Part shown: positions 43,712-51,214 of the stretch, piece by piece
Position numbering within the stretch: position 1 is the stretch's first letter
Layout: each line of letters begins with the position of its first letter
NCBI RefSeq assembly: GCF_002234595.1
Contig: NZ_NMUL01000066.1
Span: 1-64,000, forward strand
Direction of reading: 5' to 3'
Length of the DNA: 64,000 bases
Source of the DNA: Amycolatopsis vastitatis
Lineage (GTDB): Bacteria > Actinomycetota > Actinomycetes > Mycobacteriales > Pseudonocardiaceae
The notes under the pieces: generated by a model
Databases searched by the model: none
What the model saw: only the letters and a program-made list of their open reading frames with translations
What the model was told of the DNA's origin: nothing
Position numbers and translations under genes: made by a program

Positions 43712-44470
43712 TCAGTGGTTCACCTTGAACCACGGCTGCGCCCAGCCGAGGTAGGTCTGGCCCCAGGTGCTCTTGATCGTCGCGATCGTGGTCTTGCCGT
43801 AGCTGCCCGGGCCGTTGATGTCGTTCGACAGGAACTCGCCGCCGCCGATCGAGATCATCGTGTGGCCGGAGCCGCCGTTGGAGAAGAACGCCAGACCGCC
43901 GGCCGGGACCTGGTAGTCACCCGGGTGCTTCAGCGAGGACGGGATCTGCGTCCAGTGGATGTAGGCGGTGTCCGAGCCGGACGCGGAGAAGCCGTAGTTC
44001 TGCGCGTTGATGCGGTCGCACCAGCGGTAGTAGGCCGGGTCGTTGGCGCTGTGCACGCGGGTCTTGGCGTAGGCGACCGCCTCCGCGCAGGTCCGGTGGT
44101 CCCCGAGGCCCGAGGTGGAGCAGGTCTGCGTCGTGCCGTCGCAGTCCGGGGCCACGCGGCCGTCCGAGCCGGTGTAGACGTAGGCGTCGCTGATGTAGCC
44201 GTTGCCCACCTTGTCCCAGATGTCGCTCGTGCCGTACTTGCCGTCGACCGTCGACCCGTTGGTCTGGCAGCTGATGGTCACCGCGGTGCCGTCGGCGATG
44301 CTGCCGACCGAGCTCCCGGACGTGCTCGGAGTGGAACGCACGGTCAGCGCCGCGCCGGAGTCGGTGTGGACCGTTCCCGTCGCCGCGAATGCCGGGCTCG
44401 CCCCGACGACCGCGATCGCCGCGGCGATGCCGGCCACCCCGGCCACGCGCTTCACGATGCCCATTTTCAT
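43712..44470 (-). CDS. Secreted SH3-domain protein with CHAP/NlpC-like C-terminus
   Basis: 252 aa. Signal peptide (VAGIAAAIAVVGASPAFAAT), bacterial SH3 domain (about 33-100: ALTVRSTPSTSGSSVGSIADGTAVTISC...NGYISDAYVYTG), then a C-terminal domain with a Cys in RTCAEAVAYAKTR and a His in GGSGHTMISIGGGEF. The Cys/His arrangement suggests a cysteine-peptidase fold acting on peptidoglycan, but the family match is partial. ATG 44470 with GGAGGA upstream. It is a single gene bounded by terminators. Confidence 0.7.
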   Translation of the reverse strand: MKMGIVKRVAGVAGIAAAIAVVGASPAFAATGTVHTDSGAALTVRSTPSTSGSSVGSIADGTAVTISCQTNGSTVDGKYGTSDIWDKVGNGYISDAYVYTGSDGRVAPDCDGTTQTCSTSGLGDHRTCAEAVAYAKTRVHSANDPAYYRWCDRINAQNYGFSASGSDTAYIHWTQIPSSLKHPGDYQVPAGGLAFFSNGGSGHTMISIGGGEFLSNDINGPGSYGKTTIATIKSTWGQTYLGWAQPWFKVNH

Positions 44471-44570
44471 GCTTCCGTCCTCCAGTTTTCGATGTGCCCA
44501 CAGCGTGGCTGCCACCGGTACAAGGCACGTACAAACGGCGGCCGGGCTTCTGGAGAAACGGCAAAAAGGA

Positions 44571-44609
44571 CGGAACCCCGCCGGCTCACGGGGATTCGGC
44601 GGGGTTCCG
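44571..44609. terminator. Hairpin terminator behind the dasABC-like operon
   Basis: CGGAACCCCGCC (44571-44582) and GGCGGGGTTCCG (44598-44609) pair perfectly. It begins 13 nt beyond the stop of the GH3 gene. Confidence 0.75.
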
Positions 44610-44622
44610 GTGACCGGGGAGT

Positions 44623-46061
44623 TCAGGCCAGGTACTCGGCCGCGGCGCGCAGGCTGACGTAGGAGCCGCCGAACGTGTCGATCCGCGGGCCGCCCCCGTC
44701 GTCGGGGCCCGGCACCCCGGTCTCGACGCGGATGAAGTCCACAGTGGACAATGCCGCGAGCAGGGCCCGCACCCGCGGGTGCCGGTGCGCCTCCCGCGTG
44801 ACCACGACGACGCTGCGGAACCCCCGTGCCGCTTCGAGCACCGCTTCGGCGTCGTCGGGCGTCACGGTGAGGGCGCGCGTGCCCGGCACCAGCTCGGCGA
44901 GATGCGGGCCGAGGCCCCACGGCATCGGCCCGGCCGCGATGGTCGGCTCGGTCCGGACGTCGACGACGAGCGGCGGGCCGTCCAGCCGCACTTCACCCCG
45001 GATCCGGAGTGCCTTGCGGGCCGCCTCGAGGCCGAGCCGCCGGTCGACCGGGCCGACCTTCGCCGGCGCGGGGCCGGTGCCCAGCGCCGCCGTCCGCGAA
45101 GCCGCCTCCTCGAGCCGCTCCAGGGGCAGCTCCCCCGACGACACCGCCGCGACGATCGCCGACGCGGCCGCGTCGAGGGCGTCCGCTTCGAACGCCGCGC
45201 CGCCCAGGCACAGCGCGTCCGCGCCCGCTCCGAGGGCCCGCACGGCCGACCGGCCGAGGCCGTCGTGCCGCCCGTACGCCCCGGACACCGCGCCCATCTC
45301 GAGGGCGTCGGTGATCACCGCGCCGGCGAAGCCGAGCTCGCCGCGCAGGACGTCGGTGAGCGCCGTCCGGTTGAGCGTGGCCGGTTCGTCGCCCCAGGCC
45401 GTCACGACCAGGTGGCCCGACATGATCGAGCGCACGCCGGCCCGGATCGCCGCGGCGAACGGCACCAGCTCGATCTCCCGCAGCTCCGCCGGCGTGCGGG
45501 GCAGCACCGGCAGGGCGACGTGCGAGTCCTCGGTCGCCGCGCCGTGGCCGGGAAAGTGCTTGGCGCACGCGGCGACGCCGTACTTCTGCAGGCCCGTGAC
45601 GTACGCCGCGACGTGCGGCGACGCCTCGCCGGGTCGGACCCGAACGCCCGGACGCCGATGATCGGGTCCTCGGCCGCCAGCGTCAGGTCCGCGCACGGGG
45701 CGAGGTTCAGCGTGACGCCGCAGGCCGCCAGGCGTTCGCCGAGCGCGGCGGCGACGGCGGTGGTCAGCTCCGGGTCGTCGGCCGCGCCGAGGGCGAGCGG
45801 GCCCGGCACGAACGACCCGGTGTTCACGTCGAGGCGGGTGACGTCGCCCCCTTCCTCGTCGATTCCGATCACGACACCGTCCCGCTCGCCCCGCAGCTGC
45901 GCGGTGAGCGCGGCGACCTGCTCGTCGTCGACGACGTTGCGGCCGAAGAGGACCACTCCGCCCATTCCCCCGGCGATCCGGCGGCGCAGCCAGTCCGGCG
46001 CGGTCGTCCCGGCGAAGCCGGGCAGGAGGACGGCTTCGGCGAGTTTCCCCGGAGACGGCAC
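44623..46061 (-). pseudogene. GH3 beta-N-acetylhexosaminidase (NagZ type) with a frameshift
   Basis: The N-terminal part (from GTG 46061: LPGFAGTTAPDWLRRRIAGG, VIGIDEEGGDVTRLD, LNLAPCADL) is in one frame. The rest (VTGLQKYGVAACAKHFPGHG, EDSHVALPVLPR with the NagZ catalytic His, GAVITDALEMGAVSG with the nucleophile Asp) is in another. They join if one G/C is restored in the CCGGG run at about 45629-45633, giving GSDPGEASPH. Intact it would be about 480 aa and split imported amino-sugar oligosaccharides. It is the last gene of the importer operon, 4 nt after the permease. It is either a recent inactivation or a base-calling error. Confidence 0.8.
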
Positions 46062-46064
46062 CGG

Positions 46065-46895
46065 CTACCCCTTCACCGCGCCGGCGACCACGCCGGACAC
46101 GAGCTTGCGCTGCACGAGCAGGAAGAACGCCAAGGCAGGCAGGGCGTAGATCACCGACGCGGCCATCACCCCGCCCCAGTCGGTCGCGAACGCCGTGCGG
46201 AACGACGCCAGCCACACCGGCAGCGTTTCCTTCGACTTCTCGGTCATGAACACCAGGGCGAACAGGTACTCGTTCCACGCCGTGATGAAGCTGAACACCG
46301 ACGTGGTGACCAGCCCGGGCGCGAGCAGCGGCAGCGTCACCCGGCGGAACGCGCCGGTCTGGCTGCAGCCGTCGATCATCGCGGCCTCCTCCAGCTCGTA
46401 CGGGATCCCGTTGACGAAGCCGTAGAGCATCCAGACCGTGAAGGGCAGCGTGGTCGCGAAGTAGACCAGCAGCAGCGACGGCAGCGTGTTGAGCAGCCCG
46501 GCGTCCCGCATCAGCAGGAACAGCGGGAGGAACAGCGCCGACGTCGGGGCCAGCTGCGACACCATGACCAGCAGCAGGAACCCCCGGCGGCCGGTGAAGC
46601 GCAGCCGCGACAGCGGGATCGCCGCGAGCGTCCCGGCGACCAGGGCGCAGAGCACCGCGCCGACCGTGACGATCAAGCTGTTGAGCAGGTACGTCGGGAA
46701 GTTGTCCCGGGCCAGCGCGGTGGCGAAGTTGCCGAACGAGAACGACGTCGGGATCAGGTCGTACTTGGGCGAGAGGATCTGGCCCGGCGTCCTCAGCGAC
46801 GTGACGAACATCCAGTACGTCGGGAAGAAGATCAGCAACGCCACGACCAGGCCCACGACCGAGAGCGCGATCCGCTGCGACAGTGGCTTCCTCAC
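46065..46895 (-). CDS. Carbohydrate ABC transporter permease (MalG/DasC type)
   Basis: 276 aa. Six helices and the MalG-type EAA loop ELEEAAMIDGCSQTGAFRRVTLPLLAPGL (about 180-208). GTG 46895 overlaps the stop of the preceding permease by 4 nt (GTGA); the longer frame was rejected. With the next two genes it forms a typical CUT1 importer without its own ATPase, which in actinomycetes is often supplied by a shared MsiK-type protein encoded elsewhere. Confidence 0.85.
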   Translation of the reverse strand: MRKPLSQRIALSVVGLVVALLIFFPTYWMFVTSLRTPGQILSPKYDLIPTSFSFGNFATALARDNFPTYLLNSLIVTVGAVLCALVAGTLAAIPLSRLRFTGRRGFLLLVMVSQLAPTSALFLPLFLLMRDAGLLNTLPSLLLVYFATTLPFTVWMLYGFVNGIPYELEEAAMIDGCSQTGAFRRVTLPLLAPGLVTTSVFSFITAWNEYLFALVFMTEKSKETLPVWLASFRTAFATDWGGVMAASVIYALPALAFFLLVQRKLVSGVVAGAVKG

Positions 46896-47878
46896 TTGAG
46901 ACCACCTTCCGGGGTCCGGACGAGCAGCTGGATGTACCGGCCCGTGATGAGCGCGAGCAGGATCAGCATCAGCGTCGCGATGGCGGCCGCCGCGCCGAAG
47001 TGGTTGCCCGCGATGCCCTTGAGGTAGAGCACGACGGCCAGCGTGGTGCTCTCGCCGTCGGGGCCGCCCTCGCGGATCGCCCAGATCTGGGCGAAGGCGT
47101 TGAAGTCCCACAGCACCGACAGGAACGTCACCATCGTGGTGATCGCCCGGATGCTGGGCCAGGTGACCGCGCGGAACGTCTGCCACGGCCCGGCGCCGTC
47201 CATGCCGGCCGCCTCGTACTGCTCCTGCGGGACGCCGACGAGGCCCGCGTAGAGCGAGAACGTCACGAAGGGCACGGCCTGCCACACGATGAGCAGCCCG
47301 ATCACGGTGAGTGTGCTGGCTCCGCTGGAGAACCACGAGAACCCGATGAAGCCGGAGAACCCGAGCCGGTCGAGGGTCTTGTTGAGGATGCCGTACTGCT
47401 CGTCGAAGATCCACTGGAACACCGTGGTCGTGGCGATCACCGGCGTGGCCCAGGCCAGGATCAGCGTCACCTGCAGCGTGGTCCGCACGACCGGGCCGAG
47501 GTGGCGCATGAGCACCGCGAGCAGGAGGCCGCCGAGGATGGTGGCGGCCACGAGAGCCGCGGTGAACACCAGCGTCCGGACCGTGATCGTCCAGAACTCC
47601 GGGTCCGCCAGGGTGTTCGTGTAGTTGCCGAGCCCGACCCAGACGGTCTTGCCGGACATCAGCTGGCCGATGTCGAGCTTGCGGAGGCTGATGCCGATCA
47701 CCTGGATCAGCGGCCAGGCGAGCAGGACGAGGATGGCGGCGAGGGCGGGCAGGAGGAGCAGGTACGGGAGCATCCGGTCGCCGAGCCGGCCCCGCCTGCG
47801 CTTCCCGGCCTGGGCGGCGCGCGGCGATGCCGGCGGGATCTCCCCCGCCGGCATCGTCACATTCGCGGTCGCGGTCAT
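46892..47878 (-). CDS. Carbohydrate ABC transporter permease (MalF/DasB type)
   Basis: 328 aa. Cytoplasmic N-terminus (KRRRGRLGDRMLPYLLLLPAL), six helices and the EAA loop QYEAAGMDGAGPWQTFRAVTWPSI. ATG 47878 overlaps the stop of the binding-protein gene by 4 nt. Partner of the downstream permease. Confidence 0.85.
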   Translation of the reverse strand: MTATANVTMPAGEIPPASPRAAQAGKRRRGRLGDRMLPYLLLLPALAAILVLLAWPLIQVIGISLRKLDIGQLMSGKTVWVGLGNYTNTLADPEFWTITVRTLVFTAALVAATILGGLLLAVLMRHLGPVVRTTLQVTLILAWATPVIATTTVFQWIFDEQYGILNKTLDRLGFSGFIGFSWFSSGASTLTVIGLLIVWQAVPFVTFSLYAGLVGVPQEQYEAAGMDGAGPWQTFRAVTWPSIRAITTMVTFLSVLWDFNAFAQIWAIREGGPDGESTTLAVVLYLKGIAGNHFGAAAAIATLMLILLALITGRYIQLLVRTPEGGLK

Positions 47879-49176
47879 CCGCCGATGAGCTTGTTCAGGG
47901 CCGCGTCGGCGTCGGCGGTCGCCTGGTCGATCGTCTTCTTGCCGGTCAGGTACGCGGTCAGCATGTCCTTGACGGGGTTCTGGCCGGACTCGACGTCACC
48001 CCACTTCGGGCTGGCCGGCACGGCCTTGCCGTTGGCCGAGGACTTCGCCATCACACTGCCCAGCGGGTCCTTGTCCAGACCGGTCAGGTCGGTCGACGCG
48101 CCGGGCACGACGCCCGCGGCGGCGAGCTGGCTCTGGTACTTCGCGCTGGAGAGCAGCTTGATGTACTCCTTGGCCGCGGCCACGTTCTTGCTGTTGGCCG
48201 GGATCGCCAGGTTGGAGCCGCCGAGGAACACCGGGGCGCTCTGGCCCGCGGTCTTGCTCGGGATGGCGAACGCGCCGGTCTTGGCGGTCAGGCTCGGGTC
48301 GGTCTTCGCCGCGGTCGGCAGCTCCCACGGCAGGCCGATCATCATGGCCACCTTGCCCGCGCCGTAGATGGTCGCCTGCTGGGGCTTGGCCTCGTCGGCG
48401 TCCTTCGGCGCCTTGGTGCCGGAGGTGTCGACGAGCTTCTTGTAGAAGTCCAGGCCGGCCTTGGCTTCCGGCGTCTCGAGGGTCGCCTTGTAGTTCTTGC
48501 CGTCGGCCTTGGCGATGTCACCGCCGTTGTCCCAGATGAACGACAGCAGCGCGTACCAGTTCTGGCCCGGCATGTAGAGCGCCTGGAACTCGGGGTCGGA
48601 GCCGAACTTCGCCTTCAGCTTGCCGATCGCGTCGAGCCACTCGTCGTTCGACGTCGGCGTCTTGGCGATGCCGGCCTGCTCGAACATGTCCTTGCGGTAG
48701 ATGACTTCGCGGTTGGCCGCGTAGAACGGGACGCCGTACACCTTGCCGTTGTAGGCGCCGGAGTCGGCGAGGCCCTTCAGCCACTGCGAACCGTTGAAGC
48801 TGTCCTTGTCGGCGGTCAGGTCGGTCAGCACACCTTCCTGCGCGGCGAACGACGCGGTCTGCGTGTTGCCGACCTCGATGACGTCCGGCGGGTTGCCGCT
48901 GGCCAGCGCGGCGGTCAGCTTCTGCTGGATGCCGTCCCACTGCTGGACTTCGTACTTGACCTTGACCCCGGGGTGCGCGCCCTCGAACTCCTTGTTGAGC
49001 GCGTCGGTCAGGGTGCTCGGCGCGGACCCGGTCATCAGCCAGACCGTGACGGTGCCGCTGAGCGGTGCATTGCCGCTCGACGAGGCCGCGGTGTCCGAGC
49101 CGCTGGAGCCCGCGCAGCCTGCGGTCGCGAGGGTGAGTGCGGCGGCGCCCGCCGCCAGCTTGAGCCAGCGTTTCAC
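47875..49176 (-). CDS. Sugar-binding lipoprotein, CUT1 family (DasA-like)
   Basis: 433 aa. Lipoprotein signal (LKLAAGAAALTLATAGCAGS, Cys about 21), then a SBP_bac_1 fold (VTVWLMTGSAPSTLTDALNKEF, DVIEVGNTQTASFA, YKKLVDTSGTK). Order binding protein-permease-permease-GH3 hexosaminidase and a DasR-type site upstream resemble the dasABC chitobiose system of Streptomyces. That makes N-acetylglucosamine oligomers the likely ligand; this is inference. GTG 49176 has AAGGA upstream. Confidence 0.8.
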   Translation of the reverse strand: MKRWLKLAAGAAALTLATAGCAGSSGSDTAASSSGNAPLSGTVTVWLMTGSAPSTLTDALNKEFEGAHPGVKVKYEVQQWDGIQQKLTAALASGNPPDVIEVGNTQTASFAAQEGVLTDLTADKDSFNGSQWLKGLADSGAYNGKVYGVPFYAANREVIYRKDMFEQAGIAKTPTSNDEWLDAIGKLKAKFGSDPEFQALYMPGQNWYALLSFIWDNGGDIAKADGKNYKATLETPEAKAGLDFYKKLVDTSGTKAPKDADEAKPQQATIYGAGKVAMMIGLPWELPTAAKTDPSLTAKTGAFAIPSKTAGQSAPVFLGGSNLAIPANSKNVAAAKEYIKLLSSAKYQSQLAAAGVVPGASTDLTGLDKDPLGSVMAKSSANGKAVPASPKWGDVESGQNPVKDMLTAYLTGKKTIDQATADADAALNKLIGG

Positions 49177-49222
49177 TCGATGCCGTCCTTTCCATGCCCG
49201 GCCACCGAAGCCGGGCGCCCCA

Positions 49223-49238
49223 AATGGTGTAGACCAAT
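49223..49238. promoter_or_regulatory. DasR-type (dre) operator before the amino-sugar importer
   Basis: On the minus strand ATTGGTCTACACCATT matches the GntR/DasR dre core TGGTCTAGACCA at 11 of 12 positions. It lies 47 nt upstream of the binding-protein start, downstream of the promoter elements, so a bound repressor would block transcription. DasR releases DNA with glucosamine-6-phosphate in Streptomyces. No dasR gene is in this window. Confidence 0.7.
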
Positions 49239-49245
49239 GTTGGGG

Positions 49246-49276
49246 TTAGAGTGGTACGTACCACAGGCCCTGTCAA
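49246..49276 (-). promoter_or_regulatory. Promoter of the amino-sugar importer with a second operator in the spacer
   Basis: A consensus TTGACA (49276-49271) is followed on the minus strand by a candidate -10 (CTCTAA, 49251-49246). The spacer holds the perfect 14-bp palindrome GTGGTACGTACCAC (49251-49264). This palindrome differs from the dre site next to it, so a second regulator may act here. Confidence 0.6.
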
Positions 49277-49450
49277 GGCGGTTGCCGGAACGTTGTAAAC
49301 GCACCGGGCACTCTGACCGCGCGTAGCCGGACGGTCACCGGAGACGCTCCGGCGGTCGCCAGAAGTCGTCCCGGTAGGAGGGTGTCCGGAACGTTTTTCA
49401 CCGGCGGGCGGGGCAAAATCGGTGCGCGCCCGTTCCTTGACACGACGAAA

Positions 49451-49480
49451 GCCGCCCCGGGAAAGACTTCCCGGGGCGGC
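49451..49480. terminator. Hairpin terminator
   Basis: GCCGCCCCGGGA and TCCCGGGGCGGC pair perfectly around AAGACT, starting 18 nt beyond the stop of the QsuB-like remnant. The rest of the 320-nt gap up to the importer gene holds only that gene's control region. Confidence 0.7.
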
Positions 49481-49497
49481 GCGGCGCGGTCCTGCGC

Positions 49498-50238
49498 TCA
49501 GGCGGGCGTTTTCACCGGCGGCCCGGCGTGCCGGCGAGCCCGGTGCGCGGCCATCCGCACCGGCGCGTTGACCACGCCGAACCCGCGGTCGTCGTAGTAG
49601 TTGCCCGGGATCTCCAGCAGCGGTGCTTCCATGGCGCGCATCGCCCGCGCCGCCGCGACGGCGTCCGTGCAGGCGAACGCGACGTGCTGCGGTTCGGGTA
49701 CCGCCGGCGCCCATTCGCCGCGCCGCACCAGGGCGCTGTCCAAGGTCAGCCGTACCGTCCCGGCCGTGAGGCCGCGGCTGCGCACCAGCCCCGAACGGGG
49801 CGGCGAACTCCGTCACCGGCGACGGCATCCACCCGAACACCGCGCGGTAGAACAACGCGGCCTCGTCGAAGTGGTCGAAGGGCTGCGTGAGCGCGACGTG
49901 ATCGATTCCGAAGACGCCCGCCCCGGCCGCCGTCTCGCCGGTCGGGACGAAGTCGTCGCGCCAGTCGTCGGTACCGCACAGGAACACCTCGGTCCCGTCC
50001 GGTGCGGCGACGGACGCGAGGTCGGCCTCCCGGGGCCCGCGGACCCGCGGCAGGACCGGCGCGAGCAGGGCTTCGGCCCGGCGAGCCGACCGGGCCGGGT
50101 CGGTGCTCGCCAGCGCGACCGCGCCGATCGCGCCGTGCGCCGGACGCGCCGTGCGCCGGACGCGCCGTGCGCCGGACCGCCTTCGTTGACGACCACGCGG
50201 GCGTCGCCCTGCTCCCACAGCTCGACCGGCTTGGTGCG
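49498..50238 (-). pseudogene. C-terminal remnant of a QsuB-like dehydroshikimate dehydratase/HPPD-fold fusion gene
   Basis: Pieces in different frames align as one protein: KPVELWEQGDARVVVNEGGPAHGA, then AIGAVALASTDPARSARRAEALL...FGIDHVALTQPFDHFDEAALFYRAVFGW, then TAGTVRLTLDSALVRRGEW...VAFACTDAVAAARAM...LEIPGNYYDDR. This is the C-terminal glyoxalase/HPPD-like half of bifunctional 3-dehydroshikimate dehydratases. The N-terminal TIM-barrel half is missing. A threefold 16-bp repeat and at least one further frameshift (about 49795) break the frame. The gene would have degraded quinate/shikimate-derived dehydroshikimate to protocatechuate. Confidence 0.75.
50130..50177. repeat. 16-bp tandem triplication inside the QsuB-like remnant
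   Basis: GCGCCGTGCGCCGGAC occurs three times without interruption (50130-50145, 50146-50161, 50162-50177). One copy would keep the reading frame; two extra copies add 32 nt and shift it. This looks like slippage after loss of selection. Confidence 0.8.
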
Positions 50239-50560
50239 GGCTGGCGGGTGCCCTTCTGGGGCAGCGCGCTCGTCGTGGTCGTCGGCTTCGTGATCCGCCG
50301 CAAGCTCGACGAGACGCCGGTGTTCGAACGCACCGAAGTCGCGAAGCTGCCGGTCGCGGTGCTGTTCCGGCAGCACTGGGTCGACGTCCTGCGCGTGGTC
50401 GTCGCGGCGACGATCTGGCGGGTTTCGCGCCCAGTGTCGTCGCGGCGATCGGCTCGGCGAAGGACGATTGGCTGGGTGTCGCGATCTTCACCGCGGCGGT
50501 GTGCGTGGTGCGGCGATCGCCGCCGCGACGGCCCGGGGAGACGCATCAGGTGCCGACAGC
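50239..50560 (+). pseudogene. Remnant of an MHS-family (shikimate-type) MFS transporter gene
   Basis: From 50239 the plus strand reads GWRVPFWGSALVVVVGFVIR then RKLDETPVFE, a hallmark of metabolite:H+ symporters such as ShiA. A second frame continues FAPSVVAAIGSAKDDWLGVAIFTAAVCVV, and a third AAIAAATAR followed by a C-terminal ETHQVPT. The first half of the protein is missing and several frameshifts are present. It begins exactly where the QsuB-like remnant ends, on the opposite strand. Confidence 0.7.
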
Positions 50561-50601
50561 GCTCCTCGGGAGCCGGCCCGCACCGTCCACCGTGGTCACA
50601 T

Positions 50602-51138
50602 CTACTGTGGACGGCCAGCCAGCGCGACGCTGACCGCCGTCACCGCGATGCCCAGCGCGAACAGGACCACACCCGGCCACAAGCCGACGGCCCCGACGTG
50701 CCGGAGCACCCGCCACGCCCCCAGCCCGAAACCGGCCACGATGAGCAGCGGGCCGAGGACCAGACCCGCCAGCCGGGCCGGTCCCCGGCCCGGCGCCGTT
50801 TCCGCGAAGACCGGCGGTTCGCCGTCCGCCGGGAGCGCGTCCGTGTAGACGGCGCTGATCGACCCGAAGGTCACGCGGTCACCGGTGCGCAGCAGCCGGG
50901 CTTGCCGCGGTGCCAGCGGCTCGCCGTTGACCAGCGTGCCGGCGCGCGAACCCGCGTCGGACACCCACGTGCCGCGCGCGTCCCGCCGGAGCCAGGCGTG
51001 CCGGGGGCTCACCCGGTCCGAATACAGCCTCAGGTCCGCCTCCGGCCCGCGGCCGACCAGCCACGAACCCCGCCGCACCGCCAACCTCGCCACGGCGCCG
51101 TCGAGTGTCTCGATCGTCGCCGAGTCCCGTCGCCCCAT
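50602..51138 (-). CDS. FHA-domain membrane protein
   Basis: 178 aa. An FHA domain (about 20-100) has VGRGPEADLRL, the conserved Ser-Arg-His region DRVSPRHAWL and SRAGTLVNGE, which recognise phosphothreonine. Two C-terminal hydrophobic helices (LAGLVLGPLLIVAGFGLG and LWPGVVLFALGIAVTAVSV) anchor it. Probably receives signals from Ser/Thr kinases; no kinase gene is adjacent. Confidence 0.83.
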   Translation of the reverse strand: MGRRDSATIETLDGAVARLAVRRGSWLVGRGPEADLRLYSDRVSPRHAWLRRDARGTWVSDAGSRAGTLVNGEPLAPRQARLLRTGDRVTFGSISAVYTDALPADGEPPVFAETAPGRGPARLAGLVLGPLLIVAGFGLGAWRVLRHVGAVGLWPGVVLFALGIAVTAVSVALAGRPQ

Positions 51139-51214
51139 CGTCCCTCCCGCCCAGTCCCGACTCCCTGCAGAGCCGGGACTGGGCCGGAAGATGCGTGGCG
51201 AACGGGTGAACCGG

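Noticed and set aside
47043..47624. Short plus-strand frames opposite the MalF-type permease
   Set aside because: Shadows of the permease; Ser/Arg-rich composition and no ribosome-binding sites.
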